Assembly: GCF_900111925.1 (NCBI RefSeq)
Contig: NZ_FOKA01000001.1
Coordinates: 124,001-188,000 of the forward strand
Origin: Cellulomonas marina
Lineage (GTDB): Bacteria; Actinomycetota; Actinomycetes; Actinomycetales; Cellulomonadaceae
DNA length: 64,000 nucleotides
Reading direction: 5' to 3'
Position 1 is the first letter of the stretch. Each line of letters opens with the position of its first letter. Under the pieces are notes generated by a model. The model had not been told where the DNA came from and made no database searches. It saw only the letters and a list, made by a program, of their open reading frames with translations. Of the stretch, positions 53,684 through 62,599 are shown piece by piece. A program made the translations under genes and the position numbers.

Positions 53684-54589
53684 TCAGCTCGTGATGTCGG
53701 CGGTGGTGAAGCGCGCCCAGGCGAGGGAGCCGAAGACCACGGCCCAGCCGGCCTGCAGGGCGAGGCCGCCGGCCAGGACGTCCCAGCCGACCTGGACGCG
53801 CAGGAACTCGGCGAAGTCGAACCAGTGGTGCGTGAGCAGCACGGGGTGGATGGCGTCGAGCTGGGGCAGCGAGTCGAGGACCGTCGAGACCACGGGGACG
53901 ACGACGGTGGCGGCCATGGCGGCGACCGGGACCTCGGTGAGCGTCGAGAAGAACAGCCCGACGGCGACGAGGCCGATGAACGACAGGCCGACGTAGAGCG
54001 CGACGCCGGCGACGCGCAGCGCCCCGTCGGACAGCGGCACCGTGTCGCCGGACAGCAGGGTCAGCGGGCGCACGCCGAACAGGGCGGCCCCGGTGACGGC
54101 GGCCACGACGGCGATCGCCGCGACGCACGACGCCGCGAACACGAGCGCGCCGACGGCCTTCACCAGCAGCAGCCGGGAGCGGGACACCGGCACGACCAGC
54201 AGGTACCGCAGCGTGCCGGTCTGCGCCTCGCCGGCCACGGCGTCACCCGAGGCGATCGCGATGCACAGCGGCAGCAGGAACGGCAGGCACACGAACAGCG
54301 CCGCCACGACGAGGAAGAGCCCGTTCCCGGTCACCTCGCCGATGAAGCCCGGGCCTTGGCCCTGCAGCGCGCTGTCCTGCGTGAGTCGCACGACGAGGCC
54401 CAGGATGAGCGGCACGAGCGACAGCCCGACGAGCAGGGCCTGGTTCCGCCGCCGCCCGAGCACGAGCCGGAGCTCGCTGCGCAGCAGCCGCAGGAAGGCC
54501 CCCCGGATGGCCGGCGCGTCGGGCAGGAGCGGGCGGTGCGCGGGTCCGGCCGGCGGCGCCGGCGGGACCGCCACGTCAGCGGGCGACAT
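53684..54589 (-). CDS. ABC transporter permease (ABC-2 type)
   Basis: A 301-residue ABC-2-type permease with six or so helices. An N-terminal amphipathic part (FLRLLRSELRLVLGRRRNQ) and SGDAVAGEAQTGTLRYLLVVPVSRSRLLLVKA are typical. ATG at 54589 overlaps the ATPase stop by 14 bases, with GGGGAGGG upstream. Together they form an exporter of unknown substrate. Confidence 0.9.
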   Translation of the reverse strand: MSPADVAVPPAPPAGPAHRPLLPDAPAIRGAFLRLLRSELRLVLGRRRNQALLVGLSLVPLILGLVVRLTQDSALQGQGPGFIGEVTGNGLFLVVAALFVCLPFLLPLCIAIASGDAVAGEAQTGTLRYLLVVPVSRSRLLLVKAVGALVFAASCVAAIAVVAAVTGAALFGVRPLTLLSGDTVPLSDGALRVAGVALYVGLSFIGLVAVGLFFSTLTEVPVAAMAATVVVPVVSTVLDSLPQLDAIHPVLLTHHWFDFAEFLRVQVGWDVLAGGLALQAGWAVVFGSLAWARFTTADITS

Positions 54590-55631
54590 CGAAGCCCTCC
54601 CCGGTCAGCTCGACGAAGACCTGCTCCAGGCTCGGTGTGCGCACGGCCAGCCCCTCGACGTCGACACCCGCCCCGACGAGCGCGGCGGTGACCTGGGCCG
54701 GTGGCACGTCGCCCAGCAGCGCCTCGACGCCGGTGTCCGTGGTGCGCTGCACGGTCAGGCCCAGCCCGGACAGCACCGCGGAGGCCGCGGGGGCCTGCGC
54801 GGTCGGTGTGGTGACCACGACCCTCGCCTCGCTCGGGTCCGCGATCTCCGCCCGTGCCCCCTGCCGGACGAGGTGGCCGCGGCTCATGATGCCGATGTGC
54901 GTGCACACCTGCTCGATCTCGGCGAGCAGGTGCGAGGACACGAGCACGGTCGTCCCGTCCGCGGCCAGCTCGCGGATGAGCGTGCGCACCTCCCGCGTCC
55001 CCTGCGGGTCGAGGCCGTTGGTCGGCTCGTCGAGCACGAGCAGGGAGCGCGGCCGCAGCAGCGCCGCGGCGAGCCCGAGCCGCTGCTTCATGCCGAGGGA
55101 GTACTGCCGGAAGCGCTTGTCGGCCGCGGCGGACAGGCCGACGCGCTCGAGGGCGGCCTCGGCGCGGGCCCGGGACGTCCGCGGGTCGACCGTGCGGTCC
55201 GCCGCGTCGATGCGTGCGAGGTTGGCCCGCGCCGACAGGTACGGCTGGAACCCCGGCCCCTCGACGAGCGCCCCCACGTGCGGCAGGACGCGGTCGGCGT
55301 CCTCCGGCATGCGCGCGCCGAGGACCTGGACCTCGCCGCTGGTGGGGCGGACGAGGCCGAGGAGCATGCGGATCGTCGTCGTCTTCCCCGAGCCGTTCGG
55401 GCCGAGGAACCCGTAGACCGCACCCCGCGGTACGAGGAGGTCGACGTGGTCCACGGCGACCTGCCCGGACCGGAACCGTTTCGTCAGGCCGGTCGTGCGC
55501 ACGGCTGCCTCGTCGTCGCCGGACCCGGCGGGCAGCGGGACGGGCGCCGGCGAGGTCACCCGTCCGGCGGCGGGTGCGGACGGCGCCCGCACGGGGCCGC
55601 CGGTGTGCTCGGCGGTGGGAGGCCTGGTCAC
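54576..55631 (-). CDS. ABC transporter ATP-binding protein
   Basis: A 351-residue ATPase. Walker A GPNGSGKTTT, signature YSLGMKQRL, Walker B LLVLDEPTNGLDPQG and the H-loop SSHLL are intact. A C-terminal domain of about 90 residues follows, as in drug/antimicrobial-peptide-type exporters. Start uncertain: GTG 55631 chosen; GTG 55694 adds 21 residues. The operon runs LolA-like protein, ATPase, permease. Confidence 0.9.
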   Translation of the reverse strand: MTRPPTAEHTGGPVRAPSAPAAGRVTSPAPVPLPAGSGDDEAAVRTTGLTKRFRSGQVAVDHVDLLVPRGAVYGFLGPNGSGKTTTIRMLLGLVRPTSGEVQVLGARMPEDADRVLPHVGALVEGPGFQPYLSARANLARIDAADRTVDPRTSRARAEAALERVGLSAAADKRFRQYSLGMKQRLGLAAALLRPRSLLVLDEPTNGLDPQGTREVRTLIRELAADGTTVLVSSHLLAEIEQVCTHIGIMSRGHLVRQGARAEIADPSEARVVVTTPTAQAPAASAVLSGLGLTVQRTTDTGVEALLGDVPPAQVTAALVGAGVDVEGLAVRTPSLEQVFVELTGEGFDVAR

Positions 55632-55727
55632 GGCCCCAGCCTGGCGCACCCGCACCTCGTCTGCGACGCGGCGCGCCCGGTCCTGTGCCCTCACGAGCCT
55701 GCCGTCAGCGCCGGCCGCCGCGGTCCG

Positions 55728-57080
55728 TCACGCGAGGGCGCGCAGCGTGTCGGCCGGGACGGCGCCGACGAGGACGCGGCCGTCGTCGGTCACGAGGACG
55801 GAGACCAGCGCCGAGCTCAGCAGCCGTCCGCCCTCGACCGGCGTCGTCAGCGTGTCGTACAGCGTCGCCGCGTCGAGCTCGAGGCCGACCTGGCCCTCCT
55901 CGTCCGTCGGGCGGAACTGCTGGATGAGGTCCTGGGCGGTCTCGCTGCCGATGGTGAGCTGCGAGGACGGGTCGAGCAGGGCCGTCGGGTCACCCGCGAC
56001 GAGCGCCGCCACGTCCACCCCCTGCAGCTCGACGACGCCGCTCCAGCCCTCGCCGGTGACCGTCGCGTCGCGCGGGGTCGGGAGCGTGCCGTCGGCCGTC
56101 GAGGGCTCCTCCTGCGTCGGCACGACGACCTCGCGCACCTGCGTGCCGGAGGGCGGGGAGAAGGTCAGCACCGCCTCGCCCGGCGTCGCGTAGCTGACGT
56201 CGGTGAAGCCGAGCTCGAGGGCGGGGGCCGTGGCGTCCTGCGTGCTCCACACCTGGACCCGCAGGGGGACGAAGGTGGACCCGTCGACGTCGACGACGAC
56301 GCGGTCGACGAGCGTCGCGTCGTCCTTCGGGGTCACGACGACCTCGTACGCCTGCCGGCCGGCGACCGTCTTCTGCTCGCCCATGGTGAACGTCGAGTAG
56401 GCCTCGCCGATGCGCAGCGCGGCGCGGGCGGCCTCCTGCGGGGTCGGCAGCTCACCCGTCACGCCGGGCCCGGCGGCCAGCTCGGCGTCGATGCGGGCGG
56501 CGAGCTCGGCCGGGAGACGGCCGGCGACGTCGTCCGGCAGGGCGGTGGGCACCGCCGCGGGGTCGAGGGTGGGGAGCGTGCCCTCCTCCGCCATCACGCG
56601 CATCTGCTCGTAGCGGGCCCGGCCGGCCTCGTCGAGCGTGTAGTGCACGGCCTCGCCGCTGGTGCTGGAGTAGGTCCAGGCGTCCGCGCCGTCGCGGACG
56701 ACCGAGTACTCCGAGACCGCGCCGAGGAGGGCGATGCGGGAGCGGTCCACCCCGTCCGTCCAGACCCGCAGGGTCGAGGACCCGCCGAGCAGCGCCGTCG
56801 GGTCGGCGCCCGACATCTCGGCCACGGGCACCGACGGCAGGCCCAGGCGCGCCGTGTAGACGACCGTGCCGGAGACGGGCGTGGACTCCGCCTGCGACAC
56901 CTGCTCGAGCAGCTCCGCGACGGTCACGTCGGGCAGGTCCGTCCCCTCGGCGCTGGCGACCAGCGGCCGCAGCCCGACCGCGCCGCCGACGACCGCCACC
57001 GCCACCACCGGCACGGCCCAGCGGGCACGGGTCGAACGGGCGCGGGAGGACAGGGAGCGGGACGAGGGGGTGGGGCTCAT
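55728..57080 (-). CDS. LolA-like/DUF2092 exported protein
   Basis: A 450-residue protein. A basic start and one hydrophobic segment (residues about 22-45, AVPVVAVAVVGGAVGLRP) form a signal or anchor. The beta-rich LolA-like fold follows (RIALLGAVSEYSVVRDG, DAWTYSSTSGEAVHYTLD, YEVVVTPKDDATLVDRVVVDVD, PLRVQVWS). Such proteins carry lipid or lipoprotein-like cargo. Located first in the operon with the ABC exporter, it may pick up the exported substrate. Start ATG at 57080. Divergent from the response regulator. Confidence 0.8.
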   Translation of the reverse strand: MSPTPSSRSLSSRARSTRARWAVPVVAVAVVGGAVGLRPLVASAEGTDLPDVTVAELLEQVSQAESTPVSGTVVYTARLGLPSVPVAEMSGADPTALLGGSSTLRVWTDGVDRSRIALLGAVSEYSVVRDGADAWTYSSTSGEAVHYTLDEAGRARYEQMRVMAEEGTLPTLDPAAVPTALPDDVAGRLPAELAARIDAELAAGPGVTGELPTPQEAARAALRIGEAYSTFTMGEQKTVAGRQAYEVVVTPKDDATLVDRVVVDVDGSTFVPLRVQVWSTQDATAPALELGFTDVSYATPGEAVLTFSPPSGTQVREVVVPTQEEPSTADGTLPTPRDATVTGEGWSGVVELQGVDVAALVAGDPTALLDPSSQLTIGSETAQDLIQQFRPTDEEGQVGLELDAATLYDTLTTPVEGGRLLSSALVSVLVTDDGRVLVGAVPADTLRALA

Positions 57081-57193
57081 GGGTCCCAGGGTCCTCGGGA
57101 GGCGCTGAGGCAGCACTGAGATGGGACCGGCGCGGGTGGGACCGACGTCCCGGCCGGGGCGCGCGCCGGCCGTGCGGGTGCCATGCTGCCGCC

Positions 57194-57847
57194 GTGCGCG
57201 TGCTGGTGGTCGACGACGAACGAGGGCTGGTCCGTGCGCTGCAGCGCGGCCTGACGGCGGAGGGCTTCGCGGTGGACGTGGCCTTCGACGGGCTCACCGG
57301 GCTGCAGATGGCGGCGGACCGCGAGTACGACGCGATGGTCCTGGACATCATGCTGCCGCGGCTCAACGGCTACGACGTCGTGACGAAGATGCGCGAGCGG
57401 GAGATCTGGACGCCCGTGCTGCTGCTCTCCGCGAAGGACGGGGACTACGACGTCGCCGACGGCCTCGACGTGGGTGCCGACGACTACCTCATCAAGCCGT
57501 TCTCCTTCGTCGTGCTCGTGGCGCGGCTCCGGGCGCTCGTGCGCCGGCCGGCCACCGCGCGCCCGGCGGTGCTCACCGTGGGCGACCTCGTCCTCGACCC
57601 GAGCGCGCGGACGGTCACGCGCGGCGGGGCGCCGGTCGAGCTCACCACGCGCGAGATGGCGCTGCTGGAGTACCTCATGCGCAACGCGGACCGCGTCGTC
57701 GGCAAGGTCGAGCTGCTCGACCACGTGTGGGACGGCACGGGCGAGGACGTCAACGTCGTCGAGGTCTACGTGGGCTACCTGCGCCGCAAGCTGGGCCGCG
57801 ACGTCGTCGCCACCGTCCGCGGTGCCGGCTACCGCGCCGCGGGCTGA
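57194..57847 (+). CDS. Response regulator, OmpR/PhoB family
   Basis: A 217-residue two-component regulator: receiver with Asp51 (VLDIMLPRL), Lys101 (YLIKPFSF), and a winged-helix DNA-binding domain (LTTREMALLEYLMRNADRVV...VRGAGYRAAG). GTG at 57194. Three bases before the kinase. Divergent from the LolA-like/ABC operon with 113 bases between, so it may control that operon. Confidence 0.94.
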   Translation: MRVLVVDDERGLVRALQRGLTAEGFAVDVAFDGLTGLQMAADREYDAMVLDIMLPRLNGYDVVTKMREREIWTPVLLLSAKDGDYDVADGLDVGADDYLIKPFSFVVLVARLRALVRRPATARPAVLTVGDLVLDPSARTVTRGGAPVELTTREMALLEYLMRNADRVVGKVELLDHVWDGTGEDVNVVEVYVGYLRRKLGRDVVATVRGAGYRAAG

Positions 57848-57849
57848 GC

Positions 57850-59598
57850 GTGAGCGCCGCCGCGCGCCACCAGCCGGACCGCCGCGGCCCGGCGTGGCGG
57901 TCGCTGCGGGTCCGCCTGACCGTGCTCACGGCCGCGGTCATGTGCCTGGCGCTCGTCGCGGGCGCGTGGACGCTGGGGACGGTGCTGCAGCGGGGGCGGC
58001 TGGCCGCGCTCGACGGCATCGTGGCGGCCCGCGTCGACACCGTCGCCGCGCTCGTCGCCGAGGACCGCCTGCCCGACCCGCTGCCGGTCGAGGAGCCGGG
58101 GGAGGTCGTGCAGGTCCTCGACGCGCAGGGCCGGGTGGTGGCCAGCTCGTCGACGGCCTCCCGCACGCTGCCCGTGCTGCCCGCCGACCTGCTGTCCGCG
58201 GCGCCGGGCGCGGCGGCACCGGACCCGGCCGTCATGACGACCTCCGCCTCGGCGTACGCCGACACCGCCCGGGCGGCCATGCGCCTCGTCGAGGGCCCCT
58301 CGGGGCCGGTCACCGTGGTGGCGACGATGCCGCTGACCGAGGTGCGGGGGCTCCTGCGGGCGCTGCAGGTGTCGTTCTTCGGGGTCGTCCCCACGCTCAC
58401 CCTGCTCGTCGCGATCGCGGTGTGGCTCGTGCTGGGGCGCGCGCTCGGGCCGGTGGACCAGCTGCGCCGGGCGGCCGCACAGGTGGCGAGCACCGGCGGG
58501 CGCGGGGTGCTGCCCGTCGGGCGCGACGACGACGAGATCGCCGCCCTGGCGCGGACCCTCAACGACATGCTGGACCGGCTCGACGCGGCCGCGGGACGCC
58601 AGCGCAGCTTCGTCGCCGACGCCGCCCACGAGCTGCGCTCCCCGCTGTCGTCCCTGCGCGCCACGATCGAGGTCGCCGCCGACTCGCGCAGCGGCTACAC
58701 GGCCGAGGAGCTCGCGGAGGACCTGGCGCCGGAGGTGCTGCGGATGGGGGCCCTCGTCGACGACCTGCTGCTGCTGGCCCGTCTGGGGTCCGCGCCGCGG
58801 GGCGAGAGGCCGGTGGACCTCGCCGCGGTCGCCGCCGAGGGCGTGGCGGCCGCCGTGGCCGGGGGCGCGGCCACCGACGGCCCCGCGCCCGGCAGCGCGG
58901 AGGTGCCCGTGCACCTCGAGGGCGCGGGCGCGACGCGAGGGGATGCGTCCGCCCTGGCCCGCGTCGTGCGCAACCTCGTCGAGAACGCCCGCCGGCACGC
59001 GACCTCGCGCGTCGAGGTGCACGTCGCGCCGGGGCTGGTCGTCGTGGACGACGACGGCGGCGGCATCGACCCCGCCGACCGGGAGCGCGTCTTCGAGCGG
59101 TTCGTGCGCCTGGACGCGGCGCGCGAGCGGGGGACGGGTGGCTCGGGGCTGGGGCTGGCCATCGCACGCGAGATCGCACGCGAGCACGGCGGGGACGTGG
59201 TGCTGGGGGACTCCCCGCTGGGCGGGCTGCGGGCGCAGCTGCGGCTGAGAGCGGGCGACGACCCCGCCGCCGTCGTCCCGCCGCCCGCGGATGCGGTCGC
59301 CGACGGGCCGGGGAAGGGTGGGGGCCCGGGGCTGAGTCTTGGCCCGGAGCACGACCACGACCACGACCACGACCACGCAGGAGGAACGATGGGCGACGAG
59401 CTGCACAAGGGCGACGAGGTGACGTGGAAGAGCCACGGCCAGACCGTCCACGGCGAGGTGGAGAAGAAGATCACCTCGGACACGGAGGCCGCGGGGCGCA
59501 CGGTCCGTGCGTCCAAGGACGACCCGCAGTACCTCGTCAAGAGCGACAAGACCGGCAAGGAGGCCGTCCACAAGCCGTCGGCGCTGACCGAGGAGTGA
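57850..59598 (+). CDS. Sensor histidine kinase fused in frame to a DUF2945 domain
   Basis: A 582-residue protein. Transmembrane helices at about 19-45 and 168-196 flank an external sensor loop; HAMP, H-box (His260 in DAAHELRSPL), N-box (NLVENARRHA), G1 DDDGGGI and G2 GTGGSGLGL follow. The kinase should end near residue 480. Instead the frame continues through a Gly/Pro-rich tail and nine alternating His-Asp residues (501-509) into a 69-residue DUF2945 (HVA1/TUDOR-like) domain from residue 514. There is no stop in between. A near-perfect AGGAGG and ATG at 59389 could also start DUF2945 alone. Fusion or readthrough of two formerly separate genes are both possible. Confidence 0.85.
   Translation: MSAAARHQPDRRGPAWRSLRVRLTVLTAAVMCLALVAGAWTLGTVLQRGRLAALDGIVAARVDTVAALVAEDRLPDPLPVEEPGEVVQVLDAQGRVVASSSTASRTLPVLPADLLSAAPGAAAPDPAVMTTSASAYADTARAAMRLVEGPSGPVTVVATMPLTEVRGLLRALQVSFFGVVPTLTLLVAIAVWLVLGRALGPVDQLRRAAAQVASTGGRGVLPVGRDDDEIAALARTLNDMLDRLDAAAGRQRSFVADAAHELRSPLSSLRATIEVAADSRSGYTAEELAEDLAPEVLRMGALVDDLLLLARLGSAPRGERPVDLAAVAAEGVAAAVAGGAATDGPAPGSAEVPVHLEGAGATRGDASALARVVRNLVENARRHATSRVEVHVAPGLVVVDDDGGGIDPADRERVFERFVRLDAARERGTGGSGLGLAIAREIAREHGGDVVLGDSPLGGLRAQLRLRAGDDPAAVVPPPADAVADGPGKGGGPGLSLGPEHDHDHDHDHAGGTMGDELHKGDEVTWKSHGQTVHGEVEKKITSDTEAAGRTVRASKDDPQYLVKSDKTGKEAVHKPSALTEE
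59350..59376 (+). repeat. 6-bp tandem repeat (CACGAC)4 coding for His-Asp
   Basis: Four CACGAC units and a final CAC encode HDHDHDHDH between kinase and DUF2945. The unit is in frame, so slippage would keep the fusion intact. Histidine clusters may bind metal. Confidence 0.9.
59389..59598 (+). CDS. DUF2945 (HVA1/TUDOR-like) protein, internal start within the kinase fusion
   Basis: From the ATG at 59389 the frame gives a complete 69-residue DUF2945 protein: GDEVTWKSHGQTVHGEVEKKI, then TDTEAAGRTVRASKDDPQYLVKSDKTGKEAVHKP. In other genomes this is usually a free-standing small protein of similar size. CAGGAGGAACG precedes the ATG, one of the best ribosome sites in the window. The domain therefore can be made alone as well as at the end of the kinase. 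Function of DUF2945 is unknown. Confidence 0.7.
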   Translation: MGDELHKGDEVTWKSHGQTVHGEVEKKITSDTEAAGRTVRASKDDPQYLVKSDKTGKEAVHKPSALTEE

Positions 59599-59635
59599 GG
59601 CCCGCGGCGCAGGGTCCGAGCCCGGTGGTGGTCGC

Positions 59636-60442
59636 GTGACGCGCTCGGCGGTGCAGGTCTCGGACCTGCCCTCGGGGCTGAGCGTGCGCATCGACCGGTT
59701 CCGGCGCGGTGACGCCTGCCTGCGGGTGTGGACGATGTGGCTCGACGACGCCGACCGGGCCGCGGGGCAGGACCGGCACGACGTCGTCATGGTGCACGGG
59801 CTCGGAGCGAGCTCGCAGTACTTCGAGCGGCTCGGGCTCCGGCTGGCGCGGATGGGCACGGTGCACCTCATGGACCTGCCGGGGTTCGCGGCGGTGCCGG
59901 CGCCCTCGCGCCCGTTCCGCACGGAGGACTTCGCCGCGGTCCTGCACGCGTGGATGGACCAGGCCGACCTCGTCGCGCCGGTGCTCGTCGGGCAGTCGAT
60001 GGGTACGCAGGTCGTGACCGAGACGCTGGCGGCGTACCCGGGGAGCGCGCACGCCGGGGTGCTCGTCGGGCCGATCGTCAACGCGGCGGAGCGGTCGGCG
60101 ACGCGGCAGGCGCTGCGGCTGCTGCAGAGCGCGCCGTTCGAGTCGCACCGCACGCGGTCGGTGGTCGTCTCGGCCTACGGCCGGTGCGCGCCCTGGTGGG
60201 TCCGCGCGGTGCTGCCCGGGATGGTCCGGTACCCGATCGAGGAGCGCATCGGGCAGGTGGACGTGCCCCTGCTGCTGCTGCGGGGCGAGCACGACCACGT
60301 CGCGCCGCGGCCGTGGGTCGAGCACCTGACGGGGCTGGCGAAGGACGGGCGGTTCGTGGAGGTGGAGGGCGCCGGGCACGGCGTCATCGACGACCACCGC
60401 GACGAGGTCGCCCGCCTCGTCGTCGAGCACGCGCGACGATGA
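59636..60442 (+). CDS. Alpha/beta hydrolase
   Basis: A 268-residue alpha/beta hydrolase. VMVHGLGASSQYF holds the oxyanion region, GQSMGTQ the nucleophile elbow serine, and GAGHGVIDDH the catalytic His; the acid is probably Asp in RGEHDHV. No substrate clue. GTG at 59636. Overlaps the next hydrolase by ATGA, so the two are coupled. Confidence 0.9.
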   Translation: MTRSAVQVSDLPSGLSVRIDRFRRGDACLRVWTMWLDDADRAAGQDRHDVVMVHGLGASSQYFERLGLRLARMGTVHLMDLPGFAAVPAPSRPFRTEDFAAVLHAWMDQADLVAPVLVGQSMGTQVVTETLAAYPGSAHAGVLVGPIVNAAERSATRQALRLLQSAPFESHRTRSVVVSAYGRCAPWWVRAVLPGMVRYPIEERIGQVDVPLLLLRGEHDHVAPRPWVEHLTGLAKDGRFVEVEGAGHGVIDDHRDEVARLVVEHARR

Positions 60443-61161
60443 GGGCCCTGGTGCGCCTGCTGCGGCGCGGTGCGGCGTGGGCGGCCGACTACGCGTGGAT
60501 CGTCGCGTGGCAGGCACGCGTGCTGCTGCGGCCCCCGCCCGCCGACCGGTACGCCGACGGGACCGGCACGCCCGTGCTCCTCCTGCCGGGGATCTACGAG
60601 ACCTGGGGCGTCATGACGCCCCTGGCCCGCGCGCTGCACGACGCGGGCCACCCGGTGCACACCGTGCCCGCGCTGGGCTTCAACAGCGCGGACCTGGCGA
60701 CCTCCGCCGCGCAGGTGGCCGACCGGCTCGAGAGGCTCGACCTGCGCGGCGTGGTCTTCGTCGCCCACTCCAAGGGCGGGCTCATCGGCAAGCTCGCGCT
60801 CACCCTGCCGCGCGTCGAGGGGCGCGCCGCCGGGCTCGTGGCGGTGAACACGCCCTTCGCCGGCTCCGCCTACGCGCGGTGGTTCCCCGCGCGGGCCGTC
60901 CGCGCGCTGTCGCCGCGGGACCCGGTGCTCCTCGAGCTCGCGCGGCAGCTGCCCGTCAACGCGCGCGTCGTCGCGCTGCACGCGCGGTTCGACCCGCACG
61001 TGCCGGGACGCTCGCGGCTCGAGGGTGCGGTCGACGTCGAGCTGCCCCTCGACGGGCACTTCAAGGTCCTGTCCGCACCGCGCCTGCACCGCGAGGTCCT
61101 GCGGGCGGTGGGCACGCTGGGCGCTGCGCGCACGTCCCCCGGCCGCGACGCGCACCGCTGA
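60439..61161 (+). CDS. Alpha/beta hydrolase (lipase-like)
   Basis: A 240-residue hydrolase of triacylglycerol-lipase type. LLLPGIYETWG, AHSKGG (nucleophile serine) and GHFKVLSAP (His region) are seen. It starts with ATG overlapping the previous stop. Likely works with the preceding hydrolase on related esters; no substrate can be named. Confidence 0.85.
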   Translation: MRALVRLLRRGAAWAADYAWIVAWQARVLLRPPPADRYADGTGTPVLLLPGIYETWGVMTPLARALHDAGHPVHTVPALGFNSADLATSAAQVADRLERLDLRGVVFVAHSKGGLIGKLALTLPRVEGRAAGLVAVNTPFAGSAYARWFPARAVRALSPRDPVLLELARQLPVNARVVALHARFDPHVPGRSRLEGAVDVELPLDGHFKVLSAPRLHREVLRAVGTLGAARTSPGRDAHR

Positions 61162-61184
61162 CGAGCACCGCGGCCCGGCTCGTC
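61160..61184. terminator. Hairpin between convergent genes
   Basis: GACGAGC / GCTCGTC, 7 bp, 11-base interior, overlapping the last base of the lipase-like stop codon; the nucleosidase gene converges on it. Confidence 0.4.
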
Positions 61185-61195
61185 CCGCGCGTGCC

Positions 61196-61981
61196 TCAGG
61201 CCGCGGGGACGAGCGCGGACGCGAGCGCCGCGACCACGACGCGCGCGGACCGCTCGGCGGCGTCGTCGACGTGCGTGAGGAAGTCGTCGTCGGCCGCCGG
61301 GCCGCACAGGTCCGAGATGCCGCGCACGCCGAGGAACCGGGCGCCGCGCAGGAACGCCACCTGCGCCAGCGCGGCCGTCTCCATGTCGGTGCTCAGCGCG
61401 TCGGGGTAGTCGGCGCGCACCCTCTCGACCGCCGAGCCGTCGACGAACCCGTCGCCGGACACCATGGCGCCGCGGCGCACGTGCAGGTCGGCGACGGGCG
61501 CGGCCAGCGCGGCGTCGACGAGCACCTCGTCGGACGGGAAGGACGGCGGCATGCCGGGCACCTGCCCGAGGGCGTAGCCGAAGACGCGGGCGTCGGCCTG
61601 CGACAGCGTGGCGCTGGCCCCGACGACGACGTCGCCCACGCGCACGCCGGCCGCGAGCCCACCCGCGCTGCCCGCGCTGACCAGGACGTCCGCACCCGTG
61701 CGCTCGAGCGCGACGGCCCCGGCGCTGGCGGCGGCGACGAGCCCGATCCCCGACTGCACGAGCAGGACGGGCACGCCGGCCAGCCGGACGCGCCACGTCG
61801 GGGCGTGCACGGTCGGCGCGACCTGCGTCGACTCCTCGGCCACGGCCAGGAAGGGCGCCGCCTCGTCGGCCATGGCGACGACGACGACGGCCGCCACCTC
61901 GTCGCCCGCCCCGAGCACGTGGCCCGCCGTCGCGCGCGGCATCACGGCGTCCGCCGGGACGCCCGGGTCGACCGTCGTCAC
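61196..61981 (-). CDS. mtnN: 5'-methylthioadenosine/S-adenosylhomocysteine nucleosidase
   Basis: A 261-residue MTA/SAH nucleosidase-like protein. SAGSAGGL, the purine-binding region and [10 protein letters not shown] (with the catalytic-site Glu) fit the family. It cleaves S-adenosylhomocysteine to S-ribosylhomocysteine, the LuxS substrate. GTG at 61981 overlaps the luxS stop (GTGA), so it is translated directly after luxS. Longer than the roughly 230-residue E. coli enzyme because of about 30 N-terminal residues. Confidence 0.88.
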   Translation of the reverse strand: MTTVDPGVPADAVMPRATAGHVLGAGDEVAAVVVVAMADEAAPFLAVAEESTQVAPTVHAPTWRVRLAGVPVLLVQSGIGLVAAASAGAVALERTGADVLVSAGSAGGLAAGVRVGDVVVGASATLSQADARVFGYALGQVPGMPPSFPSDEVLVDAALAAPVADLHVRRGAMVSGDGFVDGSAVERVRADYPDALSTDMETAALAQVAFLRGARFLGVRGISDLCGPAADDDFLTHVDDAAERSARVVVAALASALVPAA

Positions 61982-62487
61982 GCCGTCACCTGGGACCAGC
62001 CGTCGCGGGCCGCGAGGAACCCGCGCGCGGCCTCCTGCGCGCCGGTGAGCGTGTGGTTCGCGCCCCACCCGCACTGCACCTCGTTGGCCGCCGGGACCTC
62101 GTCGGCCTCGACGACGTCCTGCAGCGTGCGCTCGACGAGGGCGAGGACGTCCTCGTACGCCGGGTCGCCGGACAGGAGGAGGTAGAAGCCCGTCTGGCAG
62201 CCCATCGGCGAGAAGTCGACGACGGCGTCGGAGTGGTCGCGCGACTTCTCGGCGAAGAGGTGCTCGACGCTGTGGACGACGTCCATCTCGAGGTGGGCGT
62301 GGTTGGGCTGCGTGAAGCGCAGGTCGTACTTCGTCAGCACGTCGCCGTGCGGGAGCACCTTGCGGTCCGCGAGGCGGACGTACGGCGCGGCCACGGTGCG
62401 GTGGTCGAGGTTGAAGGACTCGACGTTCCGGCGGGGGACGCCGGCGTCCGACGCGGTCGCGGCCGGGGTGCTGGTGGTCTCGGTCAT
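61978..62487 (-). CDS. luxS: S-ribosylhomocysteine lyase LuxS
   Basis: A 169-residue LuxS. Metal ligands are in HSVEH (HxxEH) and the MGC motif (PMGCQTGFY, Cys). It makes homocysteine and the AI-2 precursor DPD. ATG at 62487; the nucleosidase gene follows with a 4-base overlap. Two steps of the activated methyl cycle are thus coupled in one operon. Confidence 0.96.
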   Translation of the reverse strand: MTETTSTPAATASDAGVPRRNVESFNLDHRTVAAPYVRLADRKVLPHGDVLTKYDLRFTQPNHAHLEMDVVHSVEHLFAEKSRDHSDAVVDFSPMGCQTGFYLLLSGDPAYEDVLALVERTLQDVVEADEVPAANEVQCGWGANHTLTGAQEAARGFLAARDGWSQVTA

Positions 62488-62599
62488 GTCCCCATTGTGA
62501 CCCCGGACCGCGACCGCGGCGGGCCCGGGGGCGTCCGCCCACGAGCGTGCGCGCCCGCCGAGCGCGGACTGCCTGCAGGGTCGGGGGAGGATGGGCGCG

